A stretch of DNA of 31,631 nucleotides from Leptospira sp. 96542 (GTDB lineage Bacteria; Spirochaetota; Leptospiria; Leptospirales; Leptospiraceae). The stretch spans positions 1 through 31,631 of the forward strand of contig JARJFC010000042.1 of the NCBI GenBank assembly GCA_029310945.1, read 5' to 3'. Each line of letters opens with the position of its first letter. Positions within the stretch are counted from its first letter, which is position 1. The translations under genes were made by a program, and so were the position numbers. Of this stretch, positions 9,254-16,335 are shown one piece after another. The notes beneath the pieces were generated by a model, which worked only from the letters and a program-made list of their open reading frames with translations, was not told the DNA's origin and did not search any database.

Positions 9254-10386
9254 GTAAAATTAAAGTTGTATTGGATGCACGTCCGTTATCCACACGGATT
9301 TCTGGCGTGGGTAGGCTCATCGCCGAAACCATCAAAGCATTTCCTAATAAAGATAAATACGAATTTTATTTGTTTTCGCATTTACCAATACATGAAGACC
9401 ACAAATCCGTGTTAAATCTAAAAAATGTACATTGGATGTCGGGTGGAGGTTTTTTAAAATGGAAGGGCGGTTTGTTTTATAATCTCTACCTTCCTTGGTT
9501 TTTATTGTGGAACAAAATGGATTTATTTTGGGGTTCCCAACAAATTTTACCTCCCCTTTTACCAAAATATTTAAAAGTTGTACTTACATATTGCGATTTG
9601 GTATTGTATTTGTATCCAGAAACCATGCGACCTCTTGCTCGTTTCCAACAAAAACTTTTCCAAAGATACTCCGTATTAAGAGCCGATTTTATCCTTTCCA
9701 TATCACAACAAACAAGTGATGATATGTGTGCAAAATTCGGGTATCCAAAGGAAAAAACAGGTGTTTCCTATCCTGGTGTGAATGAAAAAAAAATCCAAAC
9801 ATTTCTGAAAGTCGAACCAACTGAACGTGTTCGAGATTTAGGCAAAGGGTATTTACTCAGTGTTTCTACAATCGAACCTAGAAAGAATTATCCATTTTTA
9901 TTAAATGTATACCGCCATTATCGTCGAATGGATCCACATAACCATATGAAGTGGGTAATTGTTGGTAAAATTGGATGGGAATCTCCCGAATTCATTGAAG
10001 AGTTAAAACAAGAAAGATCACTATATAAGGATATTTATATTTTGGATTCTATTTCAGATTCGGATCTCCAACATATCTATAGATCGGCTGGCCTTTTTAT
10101 ATTTGCATCTAAATATGAAGGTTTTGGAATTCCTATGCTTGAGGCTTTGTATCATAATGTTACTTGTATTGTATCCGACATTCCAACCTTTCATGAAATT
10201 GGAAATTCAGGCGTGAGTTATTTACCCTATGAATCGGATGAAGATGCAAAACTTTGGGCAAAAACAATTTCAAACGTATTAACAAAGCCGATTAAGCAGG
10301 AAGTTTCGATTCAAAATTTCACTTGGGAAGCTTGTGCAGAAGCCACTGAGGCTAGTTTTCAAAATGTTTTAAAAAAAAAGAAATGA
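9247..10386 (+). CDS. GT4-family glycosyltransferase
   Basis: This 379-residue enzyme transfers a sugar from an activated donor, probably a nucleotide sugar, to an unknown acceptor. The GT-B fold is suggested by an N-terminal domain beginning VVLDARPLSTRISGVGR and by a C-terminal donor-binding domain beginning SVSTIEPRKNYPFLL. The latter contains the retaining GT4 EX7E motif, with E291 and E299 in YEGFGIPMLEAL. The closest style is the mannosyltransferase-like group with the SGVGR loop. No signal peptide is seen, so it should act in the cytoplasm or on the inner face of the membrane. It overlaps the upstream phosphatase gene by seven bases. Its 3' end overlaps the end of the convergent minus-strand gene by 18 bases, in an A-rich tract coding for terminal lysines. 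The sugar and acceptor cannot be told from sequence. Confidence 0.9.
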   Translation: MVGKIKVVLDARPLSTRISGVGRLIAETIKAFPNKDKYEFYLFSHLPIHEDHKSVLNLKNVHWMSGGGFLKWKGGLFYNLYLPWFLLWNKMDLFWGSQQILPPLLPKYLKVVLTYCDLVLYLYPETMRPLARFQQKLFQRYSVLRADFILSISQQTSDDMCAKFGYPKEKTGVSYPGVNEKKIQTFLKVEPTERVRDLGKGYLLSVSTIEPRKNYPFLLNVYRHYRRMDPHNHMKWVIVGKIGWESPEFIEELKQERSLYKDIYILDSISDSDLQHIYRSAGLFIFASKYEGFGIPMLEALYHNVTCIVSDIPTFHEIGNSGVSYLPYESDEDAKLWAKTISNVLTKPIKQEVSIQNFTWEACAEATEASFQNVLKKKK

Positions 10387-10755
10387 CTTTGTTTTTGTAA
10401 CAACTCCCGAAAAAAGAATCATTGTTTTATCATTTTTTGGAAGGACATGTAAGTGGAATTTATTTTCTGTCATTGCCTGTACTTCACATTCCCAATCCCC
10501 AGTTTCTGTTTCAAAAAAAATTCGATCACAATTCACTACCGGATCTTTTGCAAATACTAAATTGTAGGTTTTATTATCACGTTTGAAGGAAACACGGTTG
10601 GACTTTGATTTCCAATTAACGGTTGTTTCTTTGCCGTTTTCGAAAGGTTCGAGTGAACTTGGAATCATGGAAATTCCTTTCCCTTTCCAGTTTCCCTTTA
10701 CATACCGATTCCATTCGTCTAAATTGGAGAAATAATTATAAAAGAGTGTATTCAA
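10369..10755 (-). CDS. Hypothetical protein, minus strand
   Basis: I do not recognise this 128-residue protein. I accept it as a gene because it fills a region otherwise empty on the plus strand and reads as a plausible soluble protein, with alternating charged and hydrophobic residues, several tryptophans, and likely beta strands such as KTYNLVFAKD and RIFFETETGDWECEV. No signal peptide or membrane helix is visible. The start is a TTG (complement of 10753-10755) with an AGCAGG-like sequence about nine bases upstream. Its start lies inside the beginning of the divergent thioredoxin gene, and its last 18 bases overlap the end of the glycosyltransferase gene. Its small size and its overlaps at both ends leave some doubt. 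Confidence 0.6.
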   Translation of the reverse strand: MNTLFYNYFSNLDEWNRYVKGNWKGKGISMIPSSLEPFENGKETTVNWKSKSNRVSFKRDNKTYNLVFAKDPVVNCDRIFFETETGDWECEVQAMTENKFHLHVLPKNDKTMILFSGVVTKTKSFLFF

Positions 10756-11282
10756 ACTTGCCTGCTTTCAAAAAACTTCCACTACAATCCATCATTTTAG
10801 TTTTGATTTTCTTTTCTTGCTTTTTTTGTTCGAAGGAAGTTCCAAACCATGAATTTTATCCATCTCCCATTTCACAATTGGATGGCGGAGCGGTGGATTT
10901 ATCTTCGTATTTGGGCAAAAAAATTGTGGTTCTCGATTTTTGGGCGACTTGGTGTGAACCTTGCAAAAAGGCAGTTCCCACCATCAATCGTTGGCAAAAT
11001 TCGGTTTCATCAGAACATTTTGTTTTTTTTGGCGTAAATACAGATACAACGGAATCCTTGGATTCCATTCGTGAACATTCAAAATCCTTAAGAATGTTAT
11101 ACCCCACCTTACTTGATAAAGACTGGAAGGTCACAGAACATTACAAAGTGGACGGAATCCCTTGTCTCATTGTTTTTGATGCCACAGGTCAAATTGTTTA
11201 CCGTCAGTATGGTCTTGTAGCATCCGATTTGCCTGGTCTTTTGGCTCGGTCTGGAGTGTGGATGGGTGGTGTTAGTCCATAA
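10746..11282 (+). CDS. TlpA/ResA-like thioredoxin-fold protein, membrane-anchored or lipoprotein
   Basis: This is a thioredoxin-fold oxidoreductase on the outer side of the inner membrane, of the TlpA/ResA type that reduces or isomerises disulfides. The redox motif is WCEPC, with cysteines at 70 and 73 when counted from the GTG at 10746. The domain begins with a Val-Leu-Asp-Phe-Trp-Ala-Thr stretch, and the cis-proline loop appears as DGIPCLIVFD, with an extra cysteine just after the proline. The N-terminus has basic residues, a hydrophobic stretch and then FFSCFFC. This could be a relaxed spirochaetal lipobox (Cys25 or Cys28) or simply a membrane anchor. The start is uncertain: GTG 10746 gives 178 residues, TTG 10758 is four codons shorter, and a longer frame upstream would overlap the divergent gene heavily. 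Neither start has a strong ribosome binding site. Confidence 0.85.
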   Translation: MYSNLPAFKKLPLQSIILVLIFFSCFFCSKEVPNHEFYPSPISQLDGGAVDLSSYLGKKIVVLDFWATWCEPCKKAVPTINRWQNSVSSEHFVFFGVNTDTTESLDSIREHSKSLRMLYPTLLDKDWKVTEHYKVDGIPCLIVFDATGQIVYRQYGLVASDLPGLLARSGVWMGGVSP

Positions 11283-11292
11283 TTGTGCGTTG

Positions 11293-11325
11293 CGAAACAA
11301 AGGAAATTTTTGCGATTTTGTTTCG
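11293..11325. repeat. Inverted repeat upstream of the acyl-CoA synthetase gene
   Basis: CGAAACAAA at 11293-11301 is matched by its exact reverse complement TTTGTTTCG at 11317-11325, with a 15-base spacer. It lies in the 142-base gap between the thioredoxin stop codon and the ATG at 11425. No T-run follows the right arm, so it is not a typical intrinsic terminator. It may be a regulator binding site or an mRNA hairpin in the leader. The right arm overlaps the small palindrome TTTCGAAA. A TTGACT sequence at 11352-11357 follows, but I see no good -10 box at the right distance. Confidence 0.4.
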
Positions 11326-11424
11326 AAATCGACACGAGTATGGAAAATGTCTTGACTGGCATCTTCCTAAAAAGTCCCTTTAAGTTACCTTTTAAAACGT
11401 TTCTTTTCAAGAAAGGAGTAAGTA

Positions 11425-13359
11425 ATGCCAGCCAATTTGCCCGAACTCTTCCAGCAGAGTGCTGAAAAATTTGGGAATCGCCCCGCCTTCGTAAGCAAAG
11501 ATGATTCTAAATCATACCAACCAGTCAATTTTAAAGAAGTATATGAACTTGGTTTGAACCTAGCCGAAGCCCTTGTGGATTTGGGAGTGAATGCGCGTGA
11601 AAACGTTGCTTTACTTGCAGACAACCGGCTTGAGTGGATCGTTTCCGATTATGGAATTTTGATTGCAGGTGCATGTGATGTTCCTCGTGGAACAGACATT
11701 ACAGATTCTGAAATTGTTTATATTTTAAATCATTGTGAAGCTAAAGTTGTCTTTCTTGAAAATGATAAAATGTTGGAAAAATTCCAAAAGAATCGTTCTC
11801 AATTAGAATATGCTAAAACTCTTGTGGTTATGGATAAAAAATCCACAGCAACTGGTGTTCTTAAACTTTATGAACTCATAGAAAAAGGAAAAGAACTCCG
11901 AGCAAAAGGTTCCAAAAAAGCGGAAGAACGAATGAAGGGCATCAAACCAGATGACTTATTCACCATCATTTATACTTCTGGAACTACGGGCATGCCAAAA
12001 GGTGTGATGCTCACACATAGTAATATGCTGCACCAAACACGCACGATCCTATCAAATATGATTGAAATCAGTGCCGAAGAACGGATGTTATCCATCCTTC
12101 CTGTTTGGCATGTTTTTGAAAGGGTGTTCGAGTATTTGGCAATTGCTGCGGGTTGCTCAACGTATTATACCAATGTCCGCGACCTACGTGACGACATGAA
12201 AAAGGCCAAACCTACGTTTATGGCATCGGCTCCACGTTTGTGGGAAAGTATCTATAATGGTATCTACACTCGCATCAGTGATCCGAAACAAACTCCAGCC
12301 ATTCGCCGTGGCCTTTTTAAATTGGCGTATTTTTTCTCTAAGAATTTTAATGCAAGCCTTCGTTTTCTCAAAGGCAACCAGGTCGATTATACTGGCAGGA
12401 ATCCCATCGTTTCTCTCTTTTTAGGGGTCTACCATTTGGTCATCGCAACCATTACGGTGGTTCCGTACTTTTTACTCGATCTTGTGGTTCTCTCTAAGAT
12501 CCGCGAGGCAACGGGTGGAGAGTTGAAAGCTTCGGTGTCTGGTGGTGGTGCCCTCCAAAAACATGTGGATGCATTCTTCAACGACATTGGAATCAACGTT
12601 CTCGAGGGTTATGGAATGACCGAAACTTCACCAGTGATTTCCGTTCGGACATTCAAAAAACTAATCCAAGGTTCTGTTGGTGCAGTGACTCCTGAGTCTG
12701 AATTACAAATTAGAGATGATGCTGGCAATGTTCTAACCCATATCGATTCTAAGTCCAAAATTTTAGCCGGAAAATTGGGTCAGAGGGGAGTCATTCATGT
12801 GCGTGGTCCCCAAGTGATGAAAGGTTATTATAAAAACCCAGAAACCACTGCCAAGGTTTTAAAAGACGGTTGGATGGACACGGGTGATATTGGGATGATC
12901 AATTACAAGGGCACAATCACGATCACAGGTCGTGCGAAAGATACAGTTGTGCTACTCGGTGGAGAGAACGTTGAGCCAATCCCAATTGAAAATAAACTCA
13001 CTGAATCGCCTTACATCTTCCAGGTGATGGTTGTGGGACAAGACCAAAAGAATTTGGGCGCTATCGTTGTTCCCGATTTTGATACACTTGGCGCTTGGGC
13101 AAAAGAAAACGGAATCACAGACACTGACAAAGAAAAACTAATCACAAATCCTAAAGTTTTGGATTTTTATAAAAAAGAAATCAAAACTTTGAACAACACC
13201 AAAACAGGTTTTAAATCATTCGAGCAGGTCACACCTTTCTTTTTGATTACCAAACCATTTGAGGTGGGTGATGAACTTACCAATCTCCATAAAATGAAAC
13301 GCCATCAAATAACGGAGAAATACAAAGACAAAATCGCTACACTTTACGCAAACGACTAA
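11425..13359 (+). CDS. fadD: Long-chain fatty acid--CoA ligase (AMP-binding enzyme)
   Basis: This 644-residue enzyme of the ANL superfamily activates fatty acids to acyl-CoA through an acyl-adenylate. Leptospira live on long-chain fatty acids, so this is a central step for carbon and energy. Visible motifs are the AMP-binding P-loop [11 protein letters not shown] (183-193), the A5 motif GYGMTETSP (from 395), the A7 motif with DTGD (485-488) and the A8 hinge Gly-Arg-Ala-Lys-Asp. A hydrophobic stretch around 325-355 ([13 protein letters not shown]) occurs in many membrane-associated long-chain synthetases of this size. The start is well supported: AAAGGAG at 11412-11418 lies six bases before the ATG. 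It has its own leader and an intrinsic terminator downstream, so it is probably transcribed alone. The chain length of its substrate is not shown by the sequence. Confidence 0.93.
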   Translation: MPANLPELFQQSAEKFGNRPAFVSKDDSKSYQPVNFKEVYELGLNLAEALVDLGVNARENVALLADNRLEWIVSDYGILIAGACDVPRGTDITDSEIVYILNHCEAKVVFLENDKMLEKFQKNRSQLEYAKTLVVMDKKSTATGVLKLYELIEKGKELRAKGSKKAEERMKGIKPDDLFTIIYTSGTTGMPKGVMLTHSNMLHQTRTILSNMIEISAEERMLSILPVWHVFERVFEYLAIAAGCSTYYTNVRDLRDDMKKAKPTFMASAPRLWESIYNGIYTRISDPKQTPAIRRGLFKLAYFFSKNFNASLRFLKGNQVDYTGRNPIVSLFLGVYHLVIATITVVPYFLLDLVVLSKIREATGGELKASVSGGGALQKHVDAFFNDIGINVLEGYGMTETSPVISVRTFKKLIQGSVGAVTPESELQIRDDAGNVLTHIDSKSKILAGKLGQRGVIHVRGPQVMKGYYKNPETTAKVLKDGWMDTGDIGMINYKGTITITGRAKDTVVLLGGENVEPIPIENKLTESPYIFQVMVVGQDQKNLGAIVVPDFDTLGAWAKENGITDTDKEKLITNPKVLDFYKKEIKTLNNTKTGFKSFEQVTPFFLITKPFEVGDELTNLHKMKRHQITEKYKDKIATLYAND

Positions 13360-13372
13360 AGTTTTTCGATTG

Positions 13373-13406
13373 AATCGCCTGGAGTGAAATCTGGGCGGTT
13401 TTTTCT
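13373..13406 (+). terminator. Intrinsic terminator after the acyl-CoA synthetase gene
   Basis: AATCGCCTGG at 13373-13382 can pair with CTGGGCGGTT at 13391-13400, giving a ten-pair stem with three G-T wobbles and an eight-base loop. The stem is followed at once by TTTTCT. It starts 14 bases after the stop codon at 13359. The shape and T-run fit a Rho-independent terminator on the plus strand. Confidence 0.7.
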
Positions 13407-13440
13407 CATCTGATTTTCCAATACAGTCGATAGTTAGTAT

Positions 13441-14118
13441 GTGAATCGATCAGACGAAGCCCTAAACCAAAGCCCATCGGGTGTTTTTTTTCCTTACCAC
13501 CACCAAGACTTTTACGCAATGGATTCACTCTTTCTCTCGGAAATGAGAGATTCTGAGATTTGGGATTTCCAATCTGTTCCTGGACTCAATTTGTCGTTTT
13601 TGGGTTTTTTAAGTTTACGGGCTATGATCAGGGAAGCAGAAAATCTCCCTAAGCTGGAACTTCGTGGTTTGTCGAAAGTTTGGAAATCATATCTCGCCAA
13701 ACAGGCATTTTTTGCTTCAGGTGTTCCCATCATCACATCTGAATTCATTCCCAATCTTGTAGGGGGAGTGAACGAGAAGCAAACAGGTTACGTTTTCGGT
13801 CCAACTGATACATGGAAACAAAAATTCACATGGGAAAAAAAGGAAAAACATTCTTCCTCTATATTTTACTGTGCTGTTGGAAATGAAACCATGGGTGATA
13901 TCGGCGTGAGCGAACTTTTGAAAGAATTCCTTAGTTATTCGCAAAAGGATCATCACTTGGAACAAGCGTATATCCGCAAAGAATCCTCCAATTATCTATA
14001 TTTGAATCAAAAAGACGGGAATCCACGCGTTTATTTCCGTGAAAATAAACTACCATTCCCTCCATTTTTATTTTTGATAGCCGAATTAAAATCCAAGTCG
14101 CTCATTCCCTCAGGTTGA
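13441..14118 (+). CDS. Hypothetical protein
   Basis: I do not recognise this 225-residue protein, which has no signal peptide, clear membrane helix or known catalytic motif. The central part contains a run of compact, hydrophobic-plus-glycine segments (for example PIITSEFIPNLVGGVNE). The C-terminal part is rich in Tyr, Glu and Lys. The proposed start is the GTG at 13441, because the frame is open from there after the terminator; no good ribosome binding site is seen. An ATG at 13519 is an alternative that would shorten it by 26 residues. It converges with the Lon-domain gene, and the two stop ends overlap by 17 bases. Its long open frame, and the lack of any alternative gene in the region, support it being real. 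Confidence 0.65.
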   Translation: MNRSDEALNQSPSGVFFPYHHQDFYAMDSLFLSEMRDSEIWDFQSVPGLNLSFLGFLSLRAMIREAENLPKLELRGLSKVWKSYLAKQAFFASGVPIITSEFIPNLVGGVNEKQTGYVFGPTDTWKQKFTWEKKEKHSSSIFYCAVGNETMGDIGVSELLKEFLSYSQKDHHLEQAYIRKESSNYLYLNQKDGNPRVYFRENKLPFPPFLFLIAELKSKSLIPSG

Positions 14119-14734
14119 GATTCCAGAGGATTTGGTGGAGTTTGAATATTTTATCTTTGATCTTCGTTGTTTCCAAAATATCTTGTTTGGTTTGGAAATC
14201 AAAATGAATCAGCGAGGCAATAAAATCGACAGGGTAAGGATGATTTAAAATTTGATTCATTTTTAAAATTAAACTTTCTTCTGCCCCATCAGCAAGTAAT
14301 ATCCGTTTGGTGAGTATGAGCAAGTTTTCGATGTCTGCTTTTACACTTGCATCTAATTTTGGATTAGTTTCGTGTTTTCTTCGTTCTGCTTTGGCAATGA
14401 TGAAAGGACTGTCGGAGAGAATTTCTAAAATTTTTGCTGTTTCCAAACCTTCCAAAATGATATTCGATCGCCCATCAGGCAATGCTTCGTGTTGGATGAT
14501 CTGTCCATAACCAACAATTTTAGGGAGTGGAGGCGAACTTCCTCTGCCAGGATGATTTTTTGGATAAGCCGCCATCCCCATTTCCCCGCCATTTTCCAAA
14601 CAGAAATCGAGCATTGACCGGTACCTCGGCTCAAAAATATGCAGGGGCAAAAATGTACCTGGAAATAAAAAGACTTCAGGCAAAGGGAAGAGTGGCAAGG
14701 TGAAGGTTGACACAAAGAAAGGTTTTAGATTCAA
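14102..14734 (-). CDS. Stand-alone Lon substrate-binding (LAN) domain protein
   Basis: This roughly 200-residue protein matches the N-terminal substrate-binding domain of Lon protease but has no AAA+ or protease domain. The domain opening is typical: LPLFPLPEVFLFPGTFLPLH, then IFEPRYRSM, a Gly-Gly-Glu-Met-Gly-Met segment, and VGYGQIIQHEALPDGRSNI. Such single-domain proteins are widespread; their job is poorly defined, possibly binding unfolded proteins or acting as an adaptor. The start is uncertain. TTG at 14734 gives 210 residues, while GTG at 14713 (seven codons in) would begin just before the conserved motif. Neither has a clear ribosome binding site. It is divergent from rfaE1, and its 5' end covers the candidate promoter for that operon. 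Confidence 0.82.
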   Translation of the reverse strand: MNLKPFFVSTFTLPLFPLPEVFLFPGTFLPLHIFEPRYRSMLDFCLENGGEMGMAAYPKNHPGRGSSPPLPKIVGYGQIIQHEALPDGRSNIILEGLETAKILEILSDSPFIIAKAERRKHETNPKLDASVKADIENLLILTKRILLADGAEESLILKMNQILNHPYPVDFIASLIHFDFQTKQDILETTKIKDKIFKLHQILWNLNLRE

Positions 14735-14735
14735 T
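14707..14735 (+). promoter_or_regulatory. Candidate sigma-70 promoter for the rfaE1 operon
   Basis: A perfect -35 box TTGACA lies at 14707-14712. After a 17-base spacer, a -10-like TTCAAT (four of six matches) lies at 14730-14735. Transcription would start near 14742, about 30 bases before the rfaE1 start. The small inverted repeat TTGTA-AA-TACAA at 14742-14753 would lie at the start site. The promoter lies inside the 5' end of the divergent Lon-domain gene if that gene uses its TTG start. Confidence 0.4.
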
Positions 14736-14771
14736 GTTTAGTTGTAAATACAAAACTAGGATCTGCACCTT

Positions 14772-15782
14772 TTGAAACTGAAACTCACGAAACTAGAATC
14801 CATATATGCAAACCTTTCCAAAATAAAAATATTAGTCGTAGGTGATTTGATTTTGGATGAATACCTCTTTGGGTCTGTGGAGAGGATTTCGCCAGAAGCA
14901 CCAGTACCCGTGGTTTGGGTAAGGAACGAGAAACACCGGTTGGGTGGATCTGGCAATGTGGTTCAAAATTTATCTTCTCTTGGTGCAAACATTGCCGTTT
15001 TTGGCAGGATCGGATTTGATGTCGCTGGCGAACAAATTACCAAAATGCTAAGCAAAGAGGGGGTAAAAGAAAATGACCTTTTGTTACTCAAATCAAATTC
15101 GCTTCCTTCCATTTTAAAAACGAGGATCATTGCGGGTAACCAACAAATTTGTAGGGTAGATAAAGAAGAAATTTTACCACTTACAGAAGCAGAAGAAAAC
15201 CAAGTGTTTCTATCTTTCCAAAATAAGGTAAAGGAATGTTCAGCAGTGATTTTGTCTGATTATGATAAAGGATATTTGACCCCAAACCTAATCCAAAAAC
15301 TCACTAAATTCTGTTCTGAAAATAATATCATTGTGACTGTTGATCCACAAGTGAGTCATTTTTTTCAATACCAAGGTATACATATCATGACACCAAATCA
15401 CCATGAGGCAGGAAAGGCTCTTGGTAAAAAATTAGTAACCGATTCAGAAATCGAAACAGCATGTAAAGAAATTACTGAAAAGATTCGCCCAACAGCTGTT
15501 ATGATTACAAGGGGAGAAAAAGGAATGTCTATTTATGAAACGAAATCAAGTTCGTTCTACCATATCCCCACAGTAGCAAAAGAAGTTTTCGATGTGACGG
15601 GGGCGGGTGATACAGTGATTTCCACTTACACTGCGTTTGTCGCTGCCGGGATGGAAATTGCCGAAGCAAGTTTACTTTCTAATATCAGTGCTGGTATTGT
15701 TGTTGGAAAGTTAGGTGCTGCTTCCGTAACTACAAAAGAAATCACCGAAAATTTACGAACTCTAGGGTTTTTGGAGGATTAG
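14772..15782 (+). CDS. rfaE1: D-glycero-beta-D-manno-heptose-7-phosphate kinase
   Basis: This 336-residue PfkB-family sugar kinase phosphorylates heptose 7-phosphate at C1 on the way to ADP-heptose for the LPS inner core. Visible features are the HldE-style N-terminus (VVGDLILDEYLFGSVERISP, then EAPVP), the substrate loop LGGSGNVVQNL, and the C-terminal ATP/anion-hole motif DVTGAGDT with catalytic D280. In E. coli this kinase is fused to the adenylyltransferase in HldE; here the two activities are on separate genes, with this one ending one base before the next ATG. The start is TTG at 14772, since there is no ATG upstream of the conserved region. It is the first gene of the long LPS operon and lies about 30 bases after a promoter candidate. 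Confidence 0.94.
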   Translation: MKLKLTKLESIYANLSKIKILVVGDLILDEYLFGSVERISPEAPVPVVWVRNEKHRLGGSGNVVQNLSSLGANIAVFGRIGFDVAGEQITKMLSKEGVKENDLLLLKSNSLPSILKTRIIAGNQQICRVDKEEILPLTEAEENQVFLSFQNKVKECSAVILSDYDKGYLTPNLIQKLTKFCSENNIIVTVDPQVSHFFQYQGIHIMTPNHHEAGKALGKKLVTDSEIETACKEITEKIRPTAVMITRGEKGMSIYETKSSSFYHIPTVAKEVFDVTGAGDTVISTYTAFVAAGMEIAEASLLSNISAGIVVGKLGAASVTTKEITENLRTLGFLED

Positions 15783-15783
15783 A

Positions 15784-16266
15784 ATGGGATTTTATTCAGA
15801 ATTAGAATCAAAAATTGTTTTAGAATCAGAAATAGGAAAAGTCCGTAATCATCTTGGAACTGGAAAAATTGTTTTTACCAATGGTTGTTTTGATATCCTC
15901 CACCCTGGCCATGTTTCTTACTTAGCCCGGGCACGTGATCTGGGGGATTATTTATGGGTGGCTGTCAATTCTGATGCATCGGTGGCAAGGCTCAAAGGTC
16001 CAAAACGACCGATAAATAAATTGGAAGACCGAATGGCAGTCCTTGCGGCACTCTCTTCCGTGAGTTTTGTATCCTCCTTTGGGGAAGACACTCCCATCTC
16101 TATCTTAGGGAAGATCCGCCCTCAAATTCATACCAAGGGGGGCGACTACCAAATCGAAACCCTACCAGAATACCAAATTTTGAAGGAACTTGGTGCCACC
16201 ATTCAAATTTTACCTTTTTTGGAAGGAAAATCCACCACTGGTATTTTGGAAAAAGCAAAATCATAA
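15784..16266 (+). CDS. rfaE2: D-glycero-beta-D-manno-heptose 1-phosphate adenylyltransferase
   Basis: This 160-residue nucleotidyltransferase attaches AMP to heptose 1-phosphate to make ADP-heptose. It has the cytidylyltransferase-like fold opening IVFTNGCFDILHPGHVSYL with the HxGH signature at 40-43, the stretch VAVNSDASV, and RMAVLAALSSV. A C-terminal STTGIL occupies the place of the usual nucleotide-binding segment. The length matches free-standing RfaE2 proteins and the C-terminal half of HldE. The ATG follows the stop of rfaE1 with a single base between, so the two are surely co-translated. A phosphatase (GmhB) must act between the two steps and is not in this window. Confidence 0.95.
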   Translation: MGFYSELESKIVLESEIGKVRNHLGTGKIVFTNGCFDILHPGHVSYLARARDLGDYLWVAVNSDASVARLKGPKRPINKLEDRMAVLAALSSVSFVSSFGEDTPISILGKIRPQIHTKGGDYQIETLPEYQILKELGATIQILPFLEGKSTTGILEKAKS

Positions 16267-16335
16267 TCCTAAACGTATTGATTTTGGACCCAAATTCCAA
16301 CACTCTGTAAAAATCATTCATTTTTGAGGTCCAGT

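Noticed and set aside
10371..10380. A run of nine A bases at the end of the glycosyltransferase gene, considered as a phase-variation tract
   Set aside because: Slippage would change only the last few lysine codons, so it would not switch the enzyme on or off.
11352..11386. TTGACT at 11352 as a promoter for the acyl-CoA synthetase gene
   Set aside because: The nearest -10-like sequence (TAAGTT at 11381) is 23 bases away, outside the usual 16-18 base spacing.
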